Assembly: GCA_029378245.1 (NCBI GenBank)
Contig: JARKIF010000008.1
Span: 1,922,001-1,986,000, forward strand
Source of the DNA: Roridomyces roridus
Lineage: Eukaryota > Basidiomycota > Agaricomycetes > Agaricales > Mycenaceae
Reading direction: 5' to 3'
Length of the DNA: 64,000 nt
Part shown: positions 1 to 12,126 of the stretch, in pieces
How positions within the stretch are numbered: the stretch's first letter is position 1
Layout: the number at the start of each line of letters is the position of its first letter
Translations under genes and position numbers: made by a program
Notes under the pieces: generated by a model
Databases searched by the model: none
Seen by the model: only the letters and a program-made list of their open reading frames with translations
Told to the model about the DNA's origin: nothing

Positions 1-756
1 AAAACCGACCCTTCAGGAAGCCGCGGCCGATGGAATCGTGGGCATTATTGCCGCTTCCGACACAACTGCCCATCTCTTGACGAGCCTGATCTGGTGCATT
101 GTTTCCAACCCGAAATGTTACAAACGCGTTCAGCAGGAGATTGATGATATGTTTGTGGTGGAGGACGACTTGGTGGACTTTTCTAAGCACCAACAGTGTG
201 CCTTCTTGTCTGCATGCATGTGAGTCGGCCTTGAAGTTTCTTGAACATCGAATTGATTTGCTGCTAGGAATGAAACTCTGCGCCTTTTTCCGTCTGTTCC
301 TGTGAACGGCGGCACAAGGCAGGTTCACCCTAACACTGGCGGAGGCAGAATCATCGCGGGAAAGTACGTATAATTCTGAAGCGCAAATACCAACTGATGT
401 CGGCCAGATACATCCTTGAAGGCACGAGTGTGTATATGCCGACATACGTCCTCCATCGACGCCCCGATTACTTCTCTCGCCCCACTGAGTTTAATCCGGA
501 GAGATGGTTCGCCTCGTCGGACCTCGCACTCGAGCATAATTCCTCTGCGTTCATGCCCTTCTCGCAAGGTCCTGCAAATTGTGTCGGACAACATTTGGCG
601 CGCCGTGAGGTCCAGGCTGTCATTATTCTACTGCTAAAGGCATTTGAGGTGCGCTTCGCAGACGGATTCGACAGTGCCGCGTGGCCCGAGAGTGTCTGTG
701 ATTATTTTAACGCGACGCGTGGGCCGCTGCTTGTAGAATTGAAGCAGCGCGTTTGA
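1..756 (+). CDS. Cytochrome P450, C-terminal part (copy 1, cut by window start)
   Basis: This is the C-terminal half of a fungal heme-thiolate monooxygenase. Exons read about 2-229, 268-363 and 408-756, with GT-AG introns between. The I-helix oxygen-binding motif is AASDTTA, the ExxR motif (E-T-L-R) follows the first intron, and the heme loop is FSQGPANCVGQ with the cysteine ligand. The last residues are KQRV before the TGA. It is a close paralogue of the complete P450 at 2665-4798, with the same intron positions and nearly the same protein, so the pair is a tandem duplication. The N-terminal half and promoter lie outside the window. Substrate cannot be told from sequence. No disruption is seen in the visible part. 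Confidence 0.93.
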
Positions 757-1994
757 AGGATACTTAAAGATAGTGGCTGACTTTCCATAAGCAAAATCAA
801 ACATTTTCAACGACTTATCGTCAGTTTGCCGAGCTGCCGGAGACACCTGTCAGGACCCCGGAGTTAGCTTTTTTATACGTGCCTCTTCGCGCTCTGCAAA
901 CCTTAAATCTGAAGGAATCTGCAGAGGGGTACACCCCCCTCTGCAGATTTGATTTCTTGAATAAATTGTCAGAATGACCGGAGTTGGGAACATGGGGACA
1001 CTGCATCATGTAAATTTGATGTAAATGACGGAATCATTACTACATCAATCCATGCCGAACCAAGCGTTGATTAACAGGAATCTCTGGCGGAACTCCTGAG
1101 TGATGCCCAGCAGCCACCAGCAGTGCCCGTAAGTGTGTTTCACAACTTGTATGTGTCAAAAACGCGTCAAGGACGCGTCAATCTCGCGAATGTAGCGCTG
1201 TCGAGGGCTCGGGTCGAGAATGTCTTGATACCGAGGCCAGAGACGCGTCGGTGATGCCTTCAGCGTCGTGTAGGAAAAGCCCAGGATGGAAAAAGACTAC
1301 ATGATACCGGTGGCATTTCTTTTGGCTTATGGAAACAAGTCCGAATAGATTTCCGCATTAAATGAGGTAAAACTCAGGGTGACGGCGGCGCTGGCACCGC
1401 GGAAAATGCATGAAAACATAAAATTTCCTCATGGAAAGTCAGCCAGTCTCCCAGTCAAAAATGAATACGGGGAGATTTATCATTCCTTCGAGACAGTACT
1501 CTTATAATTATTATCAGCACTTTTCCATCGAATTGCCCAACAGTCCACTCTCACTCAGAGAGGACGAAAGTCTCTATCATATATGGAAAAAGACAGCAAA
1601 AGAAGTGCCGGCATCATTACCGACGGAGTCACATGATCGCGCTCTCCGCTTCTCTCACTGATCCGTCGACGGAACGACGGCCGATATCACTACCTTCAAG
1701 CTTACCACCTGGCACCTGGCGCCTCGCAAACTCGGCTTGGTTCACACTGCGGCAGTTCTCTTGGAATCTGAGCAGCACAGCCTAGGTTGTTGCCCATGAC
1801 TCAATGCAATCTCTTGAGGCGATCGGATGATCCACGGCAAGAACGGTGTTGCACAATGCAGTTTACTGTTTGGTTGTAGTCCTGGATTCCCGGGGCAGGC
1901 TATCCTTCCTCGGAGGAGGAAAAGAGTCGAGGGCCAAACCGGTGGCATCCGAGAATTGAACCACAAGGATGCTTCAATCTACTTAATAAGCCCT
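757..1994. other. Intergenic stretch between the P450 copies; no gene seen
   Basis: About 1.2 kb without a convincing coding region. Short ORFs show no family resemblance and have no good partner exons. It contains a 14-bp-arm hairpin at 916-949 and three ACGCGT hexamers (1162, 1173, 1253). The right end runs into the MITE at 2003. Confidence 0.6.
916..949. repeat. Perfect 14-bp inverted repeat (hairpin)
   Basis: Left arm 916-929 (AATCTGCAGAGGGG) is the exact reverse complement of 936-949, separated by a 6-nt loop. It lies 160 bp downstream of the P450 stop, in a position where an RNA 3'-end structure or a tiny palindromic insertion is possible. Function is unknown. Confidence 0.8.
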
Positions 1995-2423
1995 TTCACG
2001 GCCAGTGTTCGCCTTAAGGCCTTAAATATTGACCCTCCGGGAAGTTAAGGCTTAACTTAAGGTTGAGGCCTTAAGCTAAGGTCTGGGGCTGAGGCCTTAA
2101 GACCAAAAAAGGAAATTCATTTGTACCCTGAAGGCCTATGGAAAAACCTTCACTATGCACTGTCCACCCTTGATTTACTCTCCCCAGACATCCCCACGGC
2201 CAAGGTAAATCTCCCCCACAAACAGCCTTCCCTCTGTGCCATCATCAAACAAACTCCCCCCGGTCCGATCAATCATCAGCTCTGCCGGGTCCGGATCAGG
2301 CTCGACACGTGATGCTTAAGGCCTGAACTTGCTGGACCGGGCCAAGCTAAGGCTTAACTTAAGGCCTTATTAAGGCTTAAGACCTCTAAGGCCTTAAGGC
2401 TTAGGGCGGACACTGTTCACGGC
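1995..2423. mobile_element. Non-autonomous hAT-like MITE with 8-bp target duplication
   Basis: The element spans 2003-2415 (413 bp). Its left end starts CAGTGTTCGCCTTAAGGCC. Its right end, read in reverse complement, starts CAGTGTCCGCCCTAAGCC. Both ends are rich in TTAAGGCCTTAA-type palindromes. The element is flanked by a perfect 8-bp direct repeat TTCACGGC (1995-2002 and 2416-2423). CAGTG termini with an 8-bp target duplication are typical of the hAT superfamily. No transposase is encoded, so it would need a helper elsewhere. It lies about 250 bp upstream of the start of P450 copy 2 and may be part of its promoter region. Confidence 0.85.
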
Positions 2424-2664
2424 AGGTCTGTTCCTTCTTCGGGCGGCGGGGTGCTGACCTCTATCAAGCCACTAGGCCTAGCTTCGCATCACCGTCGCAT
2501 CTGCGCCAAAGCCCCTGTTCGCAAATACTGGCCAATCGCGGTGCTGCCTGGATGCCCGTGTAGGTCAGCTTTTATGCGTCCGTCTGTAACAGTACCTCCG
2601 CCCGGCGCCGCACACCGTATTAGACGCGCAAGATGGATACTTAAAATTGCGCAGTCCTGGTCGA

Positions 2665-4798
2665 ATGTTTGCTGCCTCCACGATGGACTCCTTCCTCCTC
2701 TCCTGGGCCATTTCCCTCGGCTTGGTGCGTACATGTCTCTGGACGAGACTTGGTCTAAATATGCGGATGTACAGTTGAATCACCTCTACTTTCACAAATA
2801 CGAGCCTCAGAGCGCCAAATTTCCGCTTCTCTTCCTCTTCCTCGAGCCTGCAGCTTTAGTTCTCTGTCTCGGAGGACCGATCTCTTTTCTGCGAGTCCTC
2901 CTCAGCTCCACCGTGTTCTGGGGATCATTGAGCCTCTCCATCGTCTTGTATCGACTCTCTCCGTTCCATCCCCTGGCTCAATATCCGGGTCCAACAATCT
3001 GCAAGGTCACTAAGCTGTGGGGTGCCGCGCTTGCGGTGCGCGGGAAGCAATATCTATACCTGGAGAAACTCCACGACACATATGGGCCGTATGTGAGAAC
3101 AGGCAATTCTCCGTTCTGACTTGCACCGATAAGCGCCATTGATACATGAACAGGACCCGACGAACTCTCCATCGTCGACGCGGCCGCTGCTTCTCAGATA
3201 TTAGGTACTGGCGGACTTGTCAAGGGACGGTGTGAGTTTGGATTCTTGCACCAGGAAGTTTGTAATGACAGTTTGGTCAGTCTATGAAGGTGGACGAAAT
3301 CCCTCTACGCCGCCGACAATCGCGTCGATGGTCGGTGAGGCGCATGCAAAGAGGCGTCGCGTCTGGAATCGTGCCATGGCCTCGCTCCGTGATTACGATC
3401 CGCTCATCCAGAAGCGTGTGGCACAGTTGCTGGCCCGGCTGGGCGAGCAGCCGAAAGGAACAGCCGTTAATTTGGAATTGTGGTTCGAATTGTTCACGTG
3501 TGTATATTAGTTCTTTTAATTCGTCCTGCTCTCACACTGTGTTTAGATTTGACTTCATGGGCGGTAAGCCGTTTGTTTCAACATTATTCACGGCTGATTG
3601 ACCGCGACAGATTTGGCGTAAGTTTGGTTGACTTCTACTTTAGACTGAGCCGACACATTTCTCAGATTCGGTGGAGTGTTTGAGATGCTCCAGCAAGGCA
3701 AAGATACGGACGGGTTGGGAAATAGAATTCGCTCATACATGGAGTGCGTTCAAGTGCCACATTCCGAAATATTTCACTGACCCCCTCAGCAGGGCATCCG
3801 CAATCTTGGGACCCATTCCGTGGATTTTTGGCTTGCTCGATCTTATTCCCATGGTCGGACGGATGGTTAAAGAATTCAACGACCTCGGTCAGGGGCTTGC
3901 TACTCGTCGTATTGAGAGCGGAGCAATACACACAAAAGATCTTTGGTATCACATTGCAAGTCTTTTCCTTCTCATCGCAACTCCCATTGTATCTCATGGT
4001 AAATTCACAGGCCGATGAAGAAGGGCATGAGAAGCAAAAACCGACTCTGCAAGATGCCACGTCCGACGGGATTACCGCCATTATTGCCGCTTCCGACACA
4101 ACTGCCCATCTCTTGACGAGCATGATCTGGTGTCTTATTTCCAACCCGGAATGTTACAAACGCGTTCAGCAAGAGATTGATGATATGTTTGTTGTGGAGG
4201 ACGACTTGGTGGACTTTTCCAAGCACCAACAGTGTGCCTTCTTGTCCGCATGCGTGTAAGTCGGCCAAGCTTTTTTATGGAACACCAGATTCAATCATTA
4301 CTAGCAACGAAGCTCTCCGTCTTTTCCCGCCGCTCCCTGTGAATGGCACAAGGCAGGTGCACCTCAACAGCGGCGGAGGTAGAAATATCGCGGGAAAGTA
4401 CGTACAAAATTCTGGAGCTCAAGTATCAACTGACGCCATCCATGGCCAGATACATCCCTGAGGGTACGAGCGTGTACACGCCGCCATACGTTCTCCATCG
4501 ACGCTCCGACTACTTTTCTCGCCCAGCTGAGTTTGTGCCGGACAGATGGCTCCCCTCGTCAGACCTCGCATTCGAGCATAATCCCTCGGCGTTCATGCCC
4601 TTCTCGCAGGGTCCTGCGAACTGCGTCGGGCAGCATTTGGCGCGGCGCCAGGTCCAGGCTGTGATAATTCTTCTGCTAAACACGTTTGAAGTCCGTTTCG
4701 CGAAAGGATTCGACGGTGCAGCGTGGCCCGAGAGTGTCTGCGATTTCTTTACGGCTACGCGTGGACCGTTGCTTGTGGAATTGACGCCGCGCGTTTGA
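2665..4798 (+). CDS. Cytochrome P450 monooxygenase (copy 2, complete)
   Basis: A complete fungal P450 of about 541 residues in 11 exons: 2665-2724, 2775-3102, 3154-3231, 3281-3497, 3547-3563, 3611-3617, 3666-3743, 3793-3955, 4020-4255, 4305-4397, 4450-4798. The N-terminus has hydrophobic segments for ER anchoring, then the proline hinge (QYPGP). The I-helix motif is AASDTTA, ExxR is E-A-L-R, and the heme loop is FSQGPANCVGQ. All joins keep frame. Exon 6 is only 7 nt and completes the stretch FMGDLAFGG. Introns 3103-3153 and 3956-4019 use GC donors; the second is GCAAGT. Two starts are possible (2665, or 2683 in frame). It is a tandem paralogue of the gene at 1-756. A membrane-bound oxygenase acting on an unknown small molecule is inferred. 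Confidence 0.93.
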
Positions 4799-5037
4799 GC
4801 CATAAACTTTCGCTACTGGTGTACTCTTGTAAATTGTCGGCGCTCCAAGTAGCATCTAATACTCTATTTGCCATCGAACGGCCGAGCTCTCCGTGATTTG
4901 AACACATCAGATGGCATTGGTCATACTTTGATCTCGACCACGATGCAGAACAAAGGCGCGACTTATCAAAGCCCATTGAATGCGCCACCTTTTAAAAGCT
5001 CGACCTTTGTTGTCTCGCCTCTTCACCTACCACCACC

Positions 5038-6606
5038 ATGTCCTCAGAAAACCCTCCACCAGTCGCATATGTTCCCAAGAACACCACGATCGAGGTCGCA
5101 GGTGACTGCCTATGCTCCTGGTGCTACAAGCCCACTGGCGACGGCGCCATCACATTGCAACGCTGCTCCGCTTGCCGGCGCGTTTCTTACTGTGAGCCAA
5201 AGTCCACTTGGTGCCACTCGATGTAGACGACTCTTTAGGCAGCCCGTCGTGCCAAAAGCAAGATTGGAAGCATCGTCACAAGTACTTTTGTCCTCGCTTT
5301 CAGGAGGTCAACAAATACGACAAGGAGGTCGTCGGAGATCGTCCTTTGAGTCTCACGGAACTCAATATCCACCAGGTTGATTTCTTTCAATTCTTCCCTC
5401 TCCATTGCTAACGTGCACATAGACAATCAGAAAGGAAATTCTTCTATCCAAGGATCCTGCCCAACACGAGCCGTGCGAGGCTTGTTGTGGCCATATTCTC
5501 AAGTGAGTTTATTCAATAGCTCGATAGTCGACTTGCTGACACCAAAAAGACACGAGGTTGTATGCGAGGTTTGCTACAAAACCCCATACCAAGCTGCCGT
5601 TTTCCAACCCTTCGATTCGTGCACCCAATGCAATATGGTCCATTACTGCTCGGATGCATGCAAACGAGGGCTCAGCACAGTGCATACTCAGGATGACTGC
5701 AAGACCCTTCGTCTCTTGCGTGCGACGGAGCGAACGCAGATCGACTATCATATTGCTCGCAAGAAACCCGCCGTTCTCGAGGACTTCATGTCCGTCACTC
5801 CTCATGCACGCCGCCCTTACATTCCACTCTCCCACTACGCGGACTTTGGCCAATTTCACCGTGCAATCTCGATGGAATACAGCTCGTCCCCCGACGTCAC
5901 TTTCATGTACCGCTTGCTGGCGAGTACCTTCCATCACCACGACCCCATGGTCATTCCAGCTATCGACCAAATGGCGTCCGAGGCAGAATCGATCCCCCTC
6001 ACCGTCATCGCTGGGTTAGAGGCGTCTATCCCCAACATCAGCACGCGTCCCACGCTCGAGATCCATTTTGTGGCCGCGTCGACTCGGGAGCTTTCCACTC
6101 GCGCCATTACCGAGGAGATTCTACACCACTTCCCGGCGTTGCGCAAGCTCGTTATCCACTACGTGGGACCTGAGGCCACTGTACCCGGTGAGGCCCTGGC
6201 AAGGTCGCCCAACCTCGCGTGCAGCTCGTGTAAATCACGGGGGGCATCACGCCACTGGGAGCTTCACGCGACGGAGTATCACCACTTCCTCAAGGCGAAT
6301 CCAGAAAAGCGGCCAGATCTCATCGTCGGGCTGAATACCGGTTGGTCCGAGATGGCTCAAGCCGCTTGGGCTAAGACATTTGATTCCATTTCAGTCCTTG
6401 GGGCTCCAGTCTTATTTACAGAGTACTCGCAGCGCGAGGCGCGTGGGGAGGAAAAGTTGCTGCGTGCTCGTGGGGCTCATTTCATGGTCCCGATGCAGGA
6501 GAATAGATGGAAGGGTGTTATTCCGATTGTTAACAAGGGGGTCAAGTTGAACCACGGCAAGCTAGCGTCGTATAGTAGCTACTACTGGTATGTCTTCCGA
6601 CTGTAG
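5038..6606 (+). CDS. MYND zinc-finger protein with MSS51-like C-terminal domain
   Basis: Exons read about 5038-5191, 5239-5375, 5423-5502 and 5550-6606. Two Cys-rich fingers are visible. The first is a MYND type (C-x2-C, RCSACRRVSYC, then SPSCQKQDWKHRH, split by intron 1). The second is in exon 4 (CEVCYKTPYQ, CTQCNMVHYCSDACKR). The remainder resembles the C-terminal domain of mitochondrial splicing suppressor 51 proteins, including DLIVGLNTGWSEM, VLFTEYSQREA and the terminal aromatic string YYWYVF. In yeast, Mss51 promotes COX1 mRNA translation, but agaricomycetes carry many divergent MYND/MSS51-like paralogues of unknown role. A GTATGT donor just before the stop could splice to a short extra exon ending at 6859; the 6606 end fits the family better. 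Confidence 0.8.
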
Positions 6607-7024
6607 TTGGGAACAGAATCAATTGTGATTGATGCAAGATTGCTGCGGCTTTCTTTCCACTTTCAGCATCATGTCGTCTCCATCTTGGCTGCTGCTGGTA
6701 AATCCAAAAGGCAGTAAGGGGTCCGGGGCCGCAGGCGCGATCTTCAACTACGTCAACGACCCGAGCGGCGCGCACGACGTCTCTGCCGTCATCTCATACG
6801 TGGGCGAGTCAGACGTTTGGGTACCATTTCGAATCGGATGGAAGGCTGATGGGGGATGAGGATATCCAGACTGTGAGTTGTGATACAGGAGCGCAGACGT
6901 GTACAGTCAAAGAATAGATACCATGTTCATTTCCGTGGCTGTGTAAGTGAATGATGCAACCGTGGGAAGGTTGGTTCAATACGTAAACGAGTTTGTACTC
7001 TATCAAGTCCAAGCTATCAAAGCT

Positions 7025-9139
7025 TCACCGCACCTCCTCCTTCTTCACCCCCTCCACCGGCGCCGCATCCACCTTGTCCTTATTCTTGAGATACCTCCCC
7101 ACCTTCTTGTTCTTGCTCTTGCCCGTGGTCTTCGGAGCAGGAGCATGCACGCCCCACCCACACATGATAAAGAACAACCTAGGTACCTCATTAAAAAAAA
7201 ACGCACAGTAGAAGATTGGAGAACGCACCACTTCAACCGATCAGGCCTCAACAAGTGGAACGTCACAAGCCAGATCGCTGTTGAATTTGCGTCAACATTC
7301 AAGGCGGACAAAGGAAGGAACCGAACGACGTACTAAGCTCAGCGTATGTGAAAAATCCCAACGCCCCGCCCTTTGCTCCGCGTTTGATAAATCGCACAAC
7401 GTCAACCCAGAGCTTCATGTCCTTGGACGAAGGTCGGGCATCCGGGTCGAGGAGAAGGGTCAGCAGGATGCGGGTATCTGCGGATGCGTCAGTGAGTGGA
7501 GGGATGGAGACCAAGAGAACGAACATATTCCAATGTGGCTGGATTGCGTTTAGTAAATATATCGAGAATGTAGAAATATACGCACAAGTGGCCCACAGTT
7601 CCTATCCCAAGCATCAGCGCGAGTTGCAAACAATAATGAAACAACTCACCAATCGCACTCATATACGCCGAGTTAGTGAGCAAAACCGACCAATCTTCCG
7701 TCGAGAAATTCTGCAGATATAAGTCCGGACGCTCATACCCCTCGGGGAACAACTTGTCCTCCTCGAGGAACCCGATACTGGGCTTCTCGTACCCCGTAGC
7801 AAACACCACCACATCCGCCTCGATCGTCTCCTCCTCACCTGGAGACTCGGGTTTTGTCCCGCGCTCGCGGACGTTGACGCGCACGCCAGAAGAAGTGAGC
7901 CTGATAGGGTCCCCTCGGACGTAGGTACATGCTCCGGAACGGACGTGTGGGAGGAAGTTGCTGTTGACCACGGGCGTATCCTGGAAAAGTCCACGATCTT
8001 CGGGTACGAGGTCCTCGACGCCGTGATACTGCCAGTGTTTGAGGAAGGATTCCCAGATGAAACTACGGAGTTTTAGCGTAGAACCGCATGAGAATGCAAC
8101 GCAACGCACCTAAGGGGCATCTCTCGCCCGAAGGGCTGACACGCGAGGAACGTATCGAAGAATATGTTCCGCGGGATAATCCACTGCAACCAGCGTCAAC
8201 GAGCTATTGGAAAGTGAAAGGCCACTCACCTTGTCCGTGCGCGCAATCATAACGACCTCACCGGCACCGCGTTCCAGCGCAGCTTCAACCGCCTCGACGC
8301 CGCTCGCCCCACTGCCAATGACAACAACTTTCTTGCCTTTGATCGTCTCCTCAGAAACAGACTCTGAATCGAGCTCAGAAGAGTGGATCATGGTCTTGGT
8401 GAACACATCCCCGTCCGAGTTTGCGTCTACACGTCGTCAGGGCGGGCATTGATCGACCAGACGCGACGTACCACGATTAGGCATCCCTTCAAGCTCGAGC
8501 CACTTTGGCTTGCCGCATGTCCCGACATTGCAGATGATGGCGTCGAATGGGCCTTCCTTTCCGTCGTTCACAAGCCAGTGGCTCGTCCCAGAGACGGATT
8601 CAACGCGGCGTACGGAAGTTACGGGAGTCTGGACAACCGTCAGGCAATGGCGTGGATATGTATCGCGAAAAACGCACGTCGAAACGAGTCCTCGGTTCCA
8701 GCTGGTACTCCTTCCAAACCCGCGTAATTTCTGTCCATACGCTCAGCCCAGAGTAACGCAAGAAAGAGATTTACTCACCGCCAACTATCTCATCCCGTTG
8801 CGGAAACGCATTCCGCCAAAGGACGCCCGGATGGAAGCGATAGAGATGCGAGTTGATCTGCAACCCGCTCGTCTTGTTCACCCTCGCCCAGATTCCCCCA
8901 AGTTCCTCCCTCGGTCCTGCCTCGAATAGGACGACTTCAAAGTTGTGTGCGATGCAGTGGGCGGCGGAAGATACGCCTGTGAGGCCAGCTCCAATGACGG
9001 CGACGCGTCCATACGGATTGCGTGGTTCTTCCGGGTGTGTTGGCGGCGGTGGTTTGTAGAGAAGGATGATGAGGTGCTGGACGAAGATGTAGCAGACGCG
9101 CCAGACGGCGACTATTGGGTTCATGAGGGAGAAGGACAT
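7025..9139 (-). CDS. Flavin-containing (Baeyer-Villiger-type) monooxygenase
   Basis: An FAD- and NADPH-dependent monooxygenase. Reading on the minus strand, a hydrophobic segment (residues about 7-28) precedes the FAD Rossmann motif GAGLTG. A second Rossmann motif, GSGASG, follows mid-protein for NADPH, and the family signature FATGYEKPS comes later. The C-terminus is very basic (KTTGKSKNKKVGRYLKNK). The coding region is broken by several short introns; the last exon ends at 7025. An in-frame ATG at 9202 would add 21 residues; 9139 is chosen because it directly precedes the membrane segment. The neighbours are oxidoreductases, which suggests a joint pathway. Substrate is unknown. Confidence 0.85.
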
Positions 9140-9377
9140 GTTGGAGAGAAGAGAGAGAATGTGATTCTTATGAGGCAGCGTGATTGACAGACTCATGAGC
9201 AAAGTATGACGTCGTGCTCGAACAAGCGAAAGATAGGGGTGATGGCATTCACTTCTTCCTCCAAGCCCTCAAAATTTCATGGCGACGGGTTCTGCAAATC
9301 GAAAGTGCTTGTTTTTTTACCTGAATTAAAATACAGGGATGCACGATGCGGGAACAAGATATTCCCAGTGCTCTAAT

Positions 9378-10711
<1,334 letters not shown>

Positions 10712-10970
10712 TTATATATGGAGTCGAATATGGTATGACTCGGAGGAGAATCAACGACGGAGTTGCGACTCGGAAAGGCAACCGAACAAGAACCGAAGAG
10801 TGGCATCTCCTTAGTCATAGCGCTCGTATTTTCCGACCCGGCGGAGATCAGGACCTCCTTTCCCCTTCCCACCCTTCCTTCTCGTGATTGACTCTGGATG
10901 AAAGGAAAACAAGCTTTTTCTCATTTTCGACTCGTGTGCCTGGATAAATGAGTTTTACCGGTGCAGGGGG

Positions 10971-11317
10971 TACGCGGGCGTCGGCGGTTACTGCGTCTCG
11001 AAAGCTGCCATTCGTCGTCGATCCATACGGCTGCCAGTGCGTTGCTTCATCCAGAGCGAGATCGCGATTTGTTGAAAGAAATAGCACCGGAGTTGCACCA
11101 GCATAACATCACCGTGAACGCATACGTTGGAATACAAGGGCTGATTCCCCAAGGTCTTGGAAAAAGCTGCGACAATACGAGAAGCAGAATCAAGAAGAGA
11201 TTTGGTTTATTCGCAGCACATTCTCTGAACAGGCCAGCCAGCCGATGTAGCCATTCATATCCTGTGTTGCCAGTTGGGCACACGATGCCCGTGGATGATG
11301 GAGCCCCTTGGTTTTGA
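10971..11317 (+). pseudogene. Decayed short-chain dehydrogenase/reductase fragment
   Basis: Pieces of an SDR C-terminal half occur in order but in different frames. First is GYCVSKAAIR with the catalytic YxxxK. Then comes EIAPELHQHNITVNAYV, the strand and loop seen after the active site. Then GQPADVA, like the usual G-x-P-x-DVA. Last is VGHTMPVDDGAPWF and a stop, like the usual TGQ...VDGG ending. The N-terminal half with the TGxxxGxG motif is absent upstream. At least two frame changes are needed to join the parts, so this is a relic. It differs from the SDR pair at 18-20 kb. Confidence 0.6.
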
Positions 11318-12126
11318 ATTTTTTGAATACACATAGGAGTGTGGGGGAGTCGTCAAAAGTAGAATAGCCGCCGCGGCCGTTGTAAAGAGACTGACTGAAT
11401 AACCGGAAGCTGAGCCTGGACCAGTTTGAAGAAGACCCGGCTATTCAGTAGTCGCAGATCCAGAAGCAGCGCACCCCAGGCCCAAGATAGTTAGACTGGA
11501 TTTTGGCGAGAACTTTCGCAGGAAGGTGGCGTCCAGGTACGCGGCATTTTCTCATGGCATCCAGCAATTCCAGAACCAGGAACCTGATGGTAAAGTTCTC
11601 TTTCAGGTCGCTGTGGTGAAGAGACTAGCAGTCGTTATGCTTTTGACGCCTCATCGTCAGGTAGATTGTCGATGACTCTGGAATATATGGATAGCTACCT
11701 CGTTGAAATGGTAGGTCGAGTCGGTAGCAGAACCATTGAAACTTGAAGAGCTAAACATTGAGGGGCCCGTGGGTGACGTATAGCGACCTGAATGTATCCC
11801 AGTTGTCGACCTGCGAGAATCGGAGCACCGGGGAATGAGGAATAGCGAGTTAAATGAGCGATGGTGGGCGTACGGTTCAAGTTAGATGAGAGTTTGAAAC
11901 AATCATCCGGCATCTCGGCCTGTACTTGCTCTTCTTCATGCTCCGTCACGGTGACCCCACCAAATGATATCCACCCAATGCGCGGTTTCCCTGACGAGGA
12001 AAGGCTATACCTAATCCACACGTCAAGTGGCGTTTGAAGAAGCCAGCGAACCAGCCTTTACTTAAACTGTCATGACGGTGTATTTGTGCTCCTGGTGTCG
12101 TGCTATTCCCCTTTCATTTCCCCACC
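11318..12126. other. Intergenic; no gene recognised
   Basis: An 800-bp stretch between the SDR relic and the MFS gene. A 108-residue minus-strand ORF at 11695-12021 has no family features and no flanking exons, so it is not called. The promoter of the MFS gene is expected in the right part. Confidence 0.5.

Noticed and set aside
1936..1985. tRNA-like stretch on the minus strand (GGTTCAATTC resembling a T-loop)
   Set aside because: The stem halves do not pair and no anticodon or acceptor arm could be drawn.
6629..6859. Extra last exon for the MSS51-like gene
   Set aside because: A splice is possible, but the family usually ends with the aromatic string seen at 6606, and the extra part has no similarity.
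11695..12021. 108-residue minus ORF
   Set aside because: No recognisable motifs and no partner exons.
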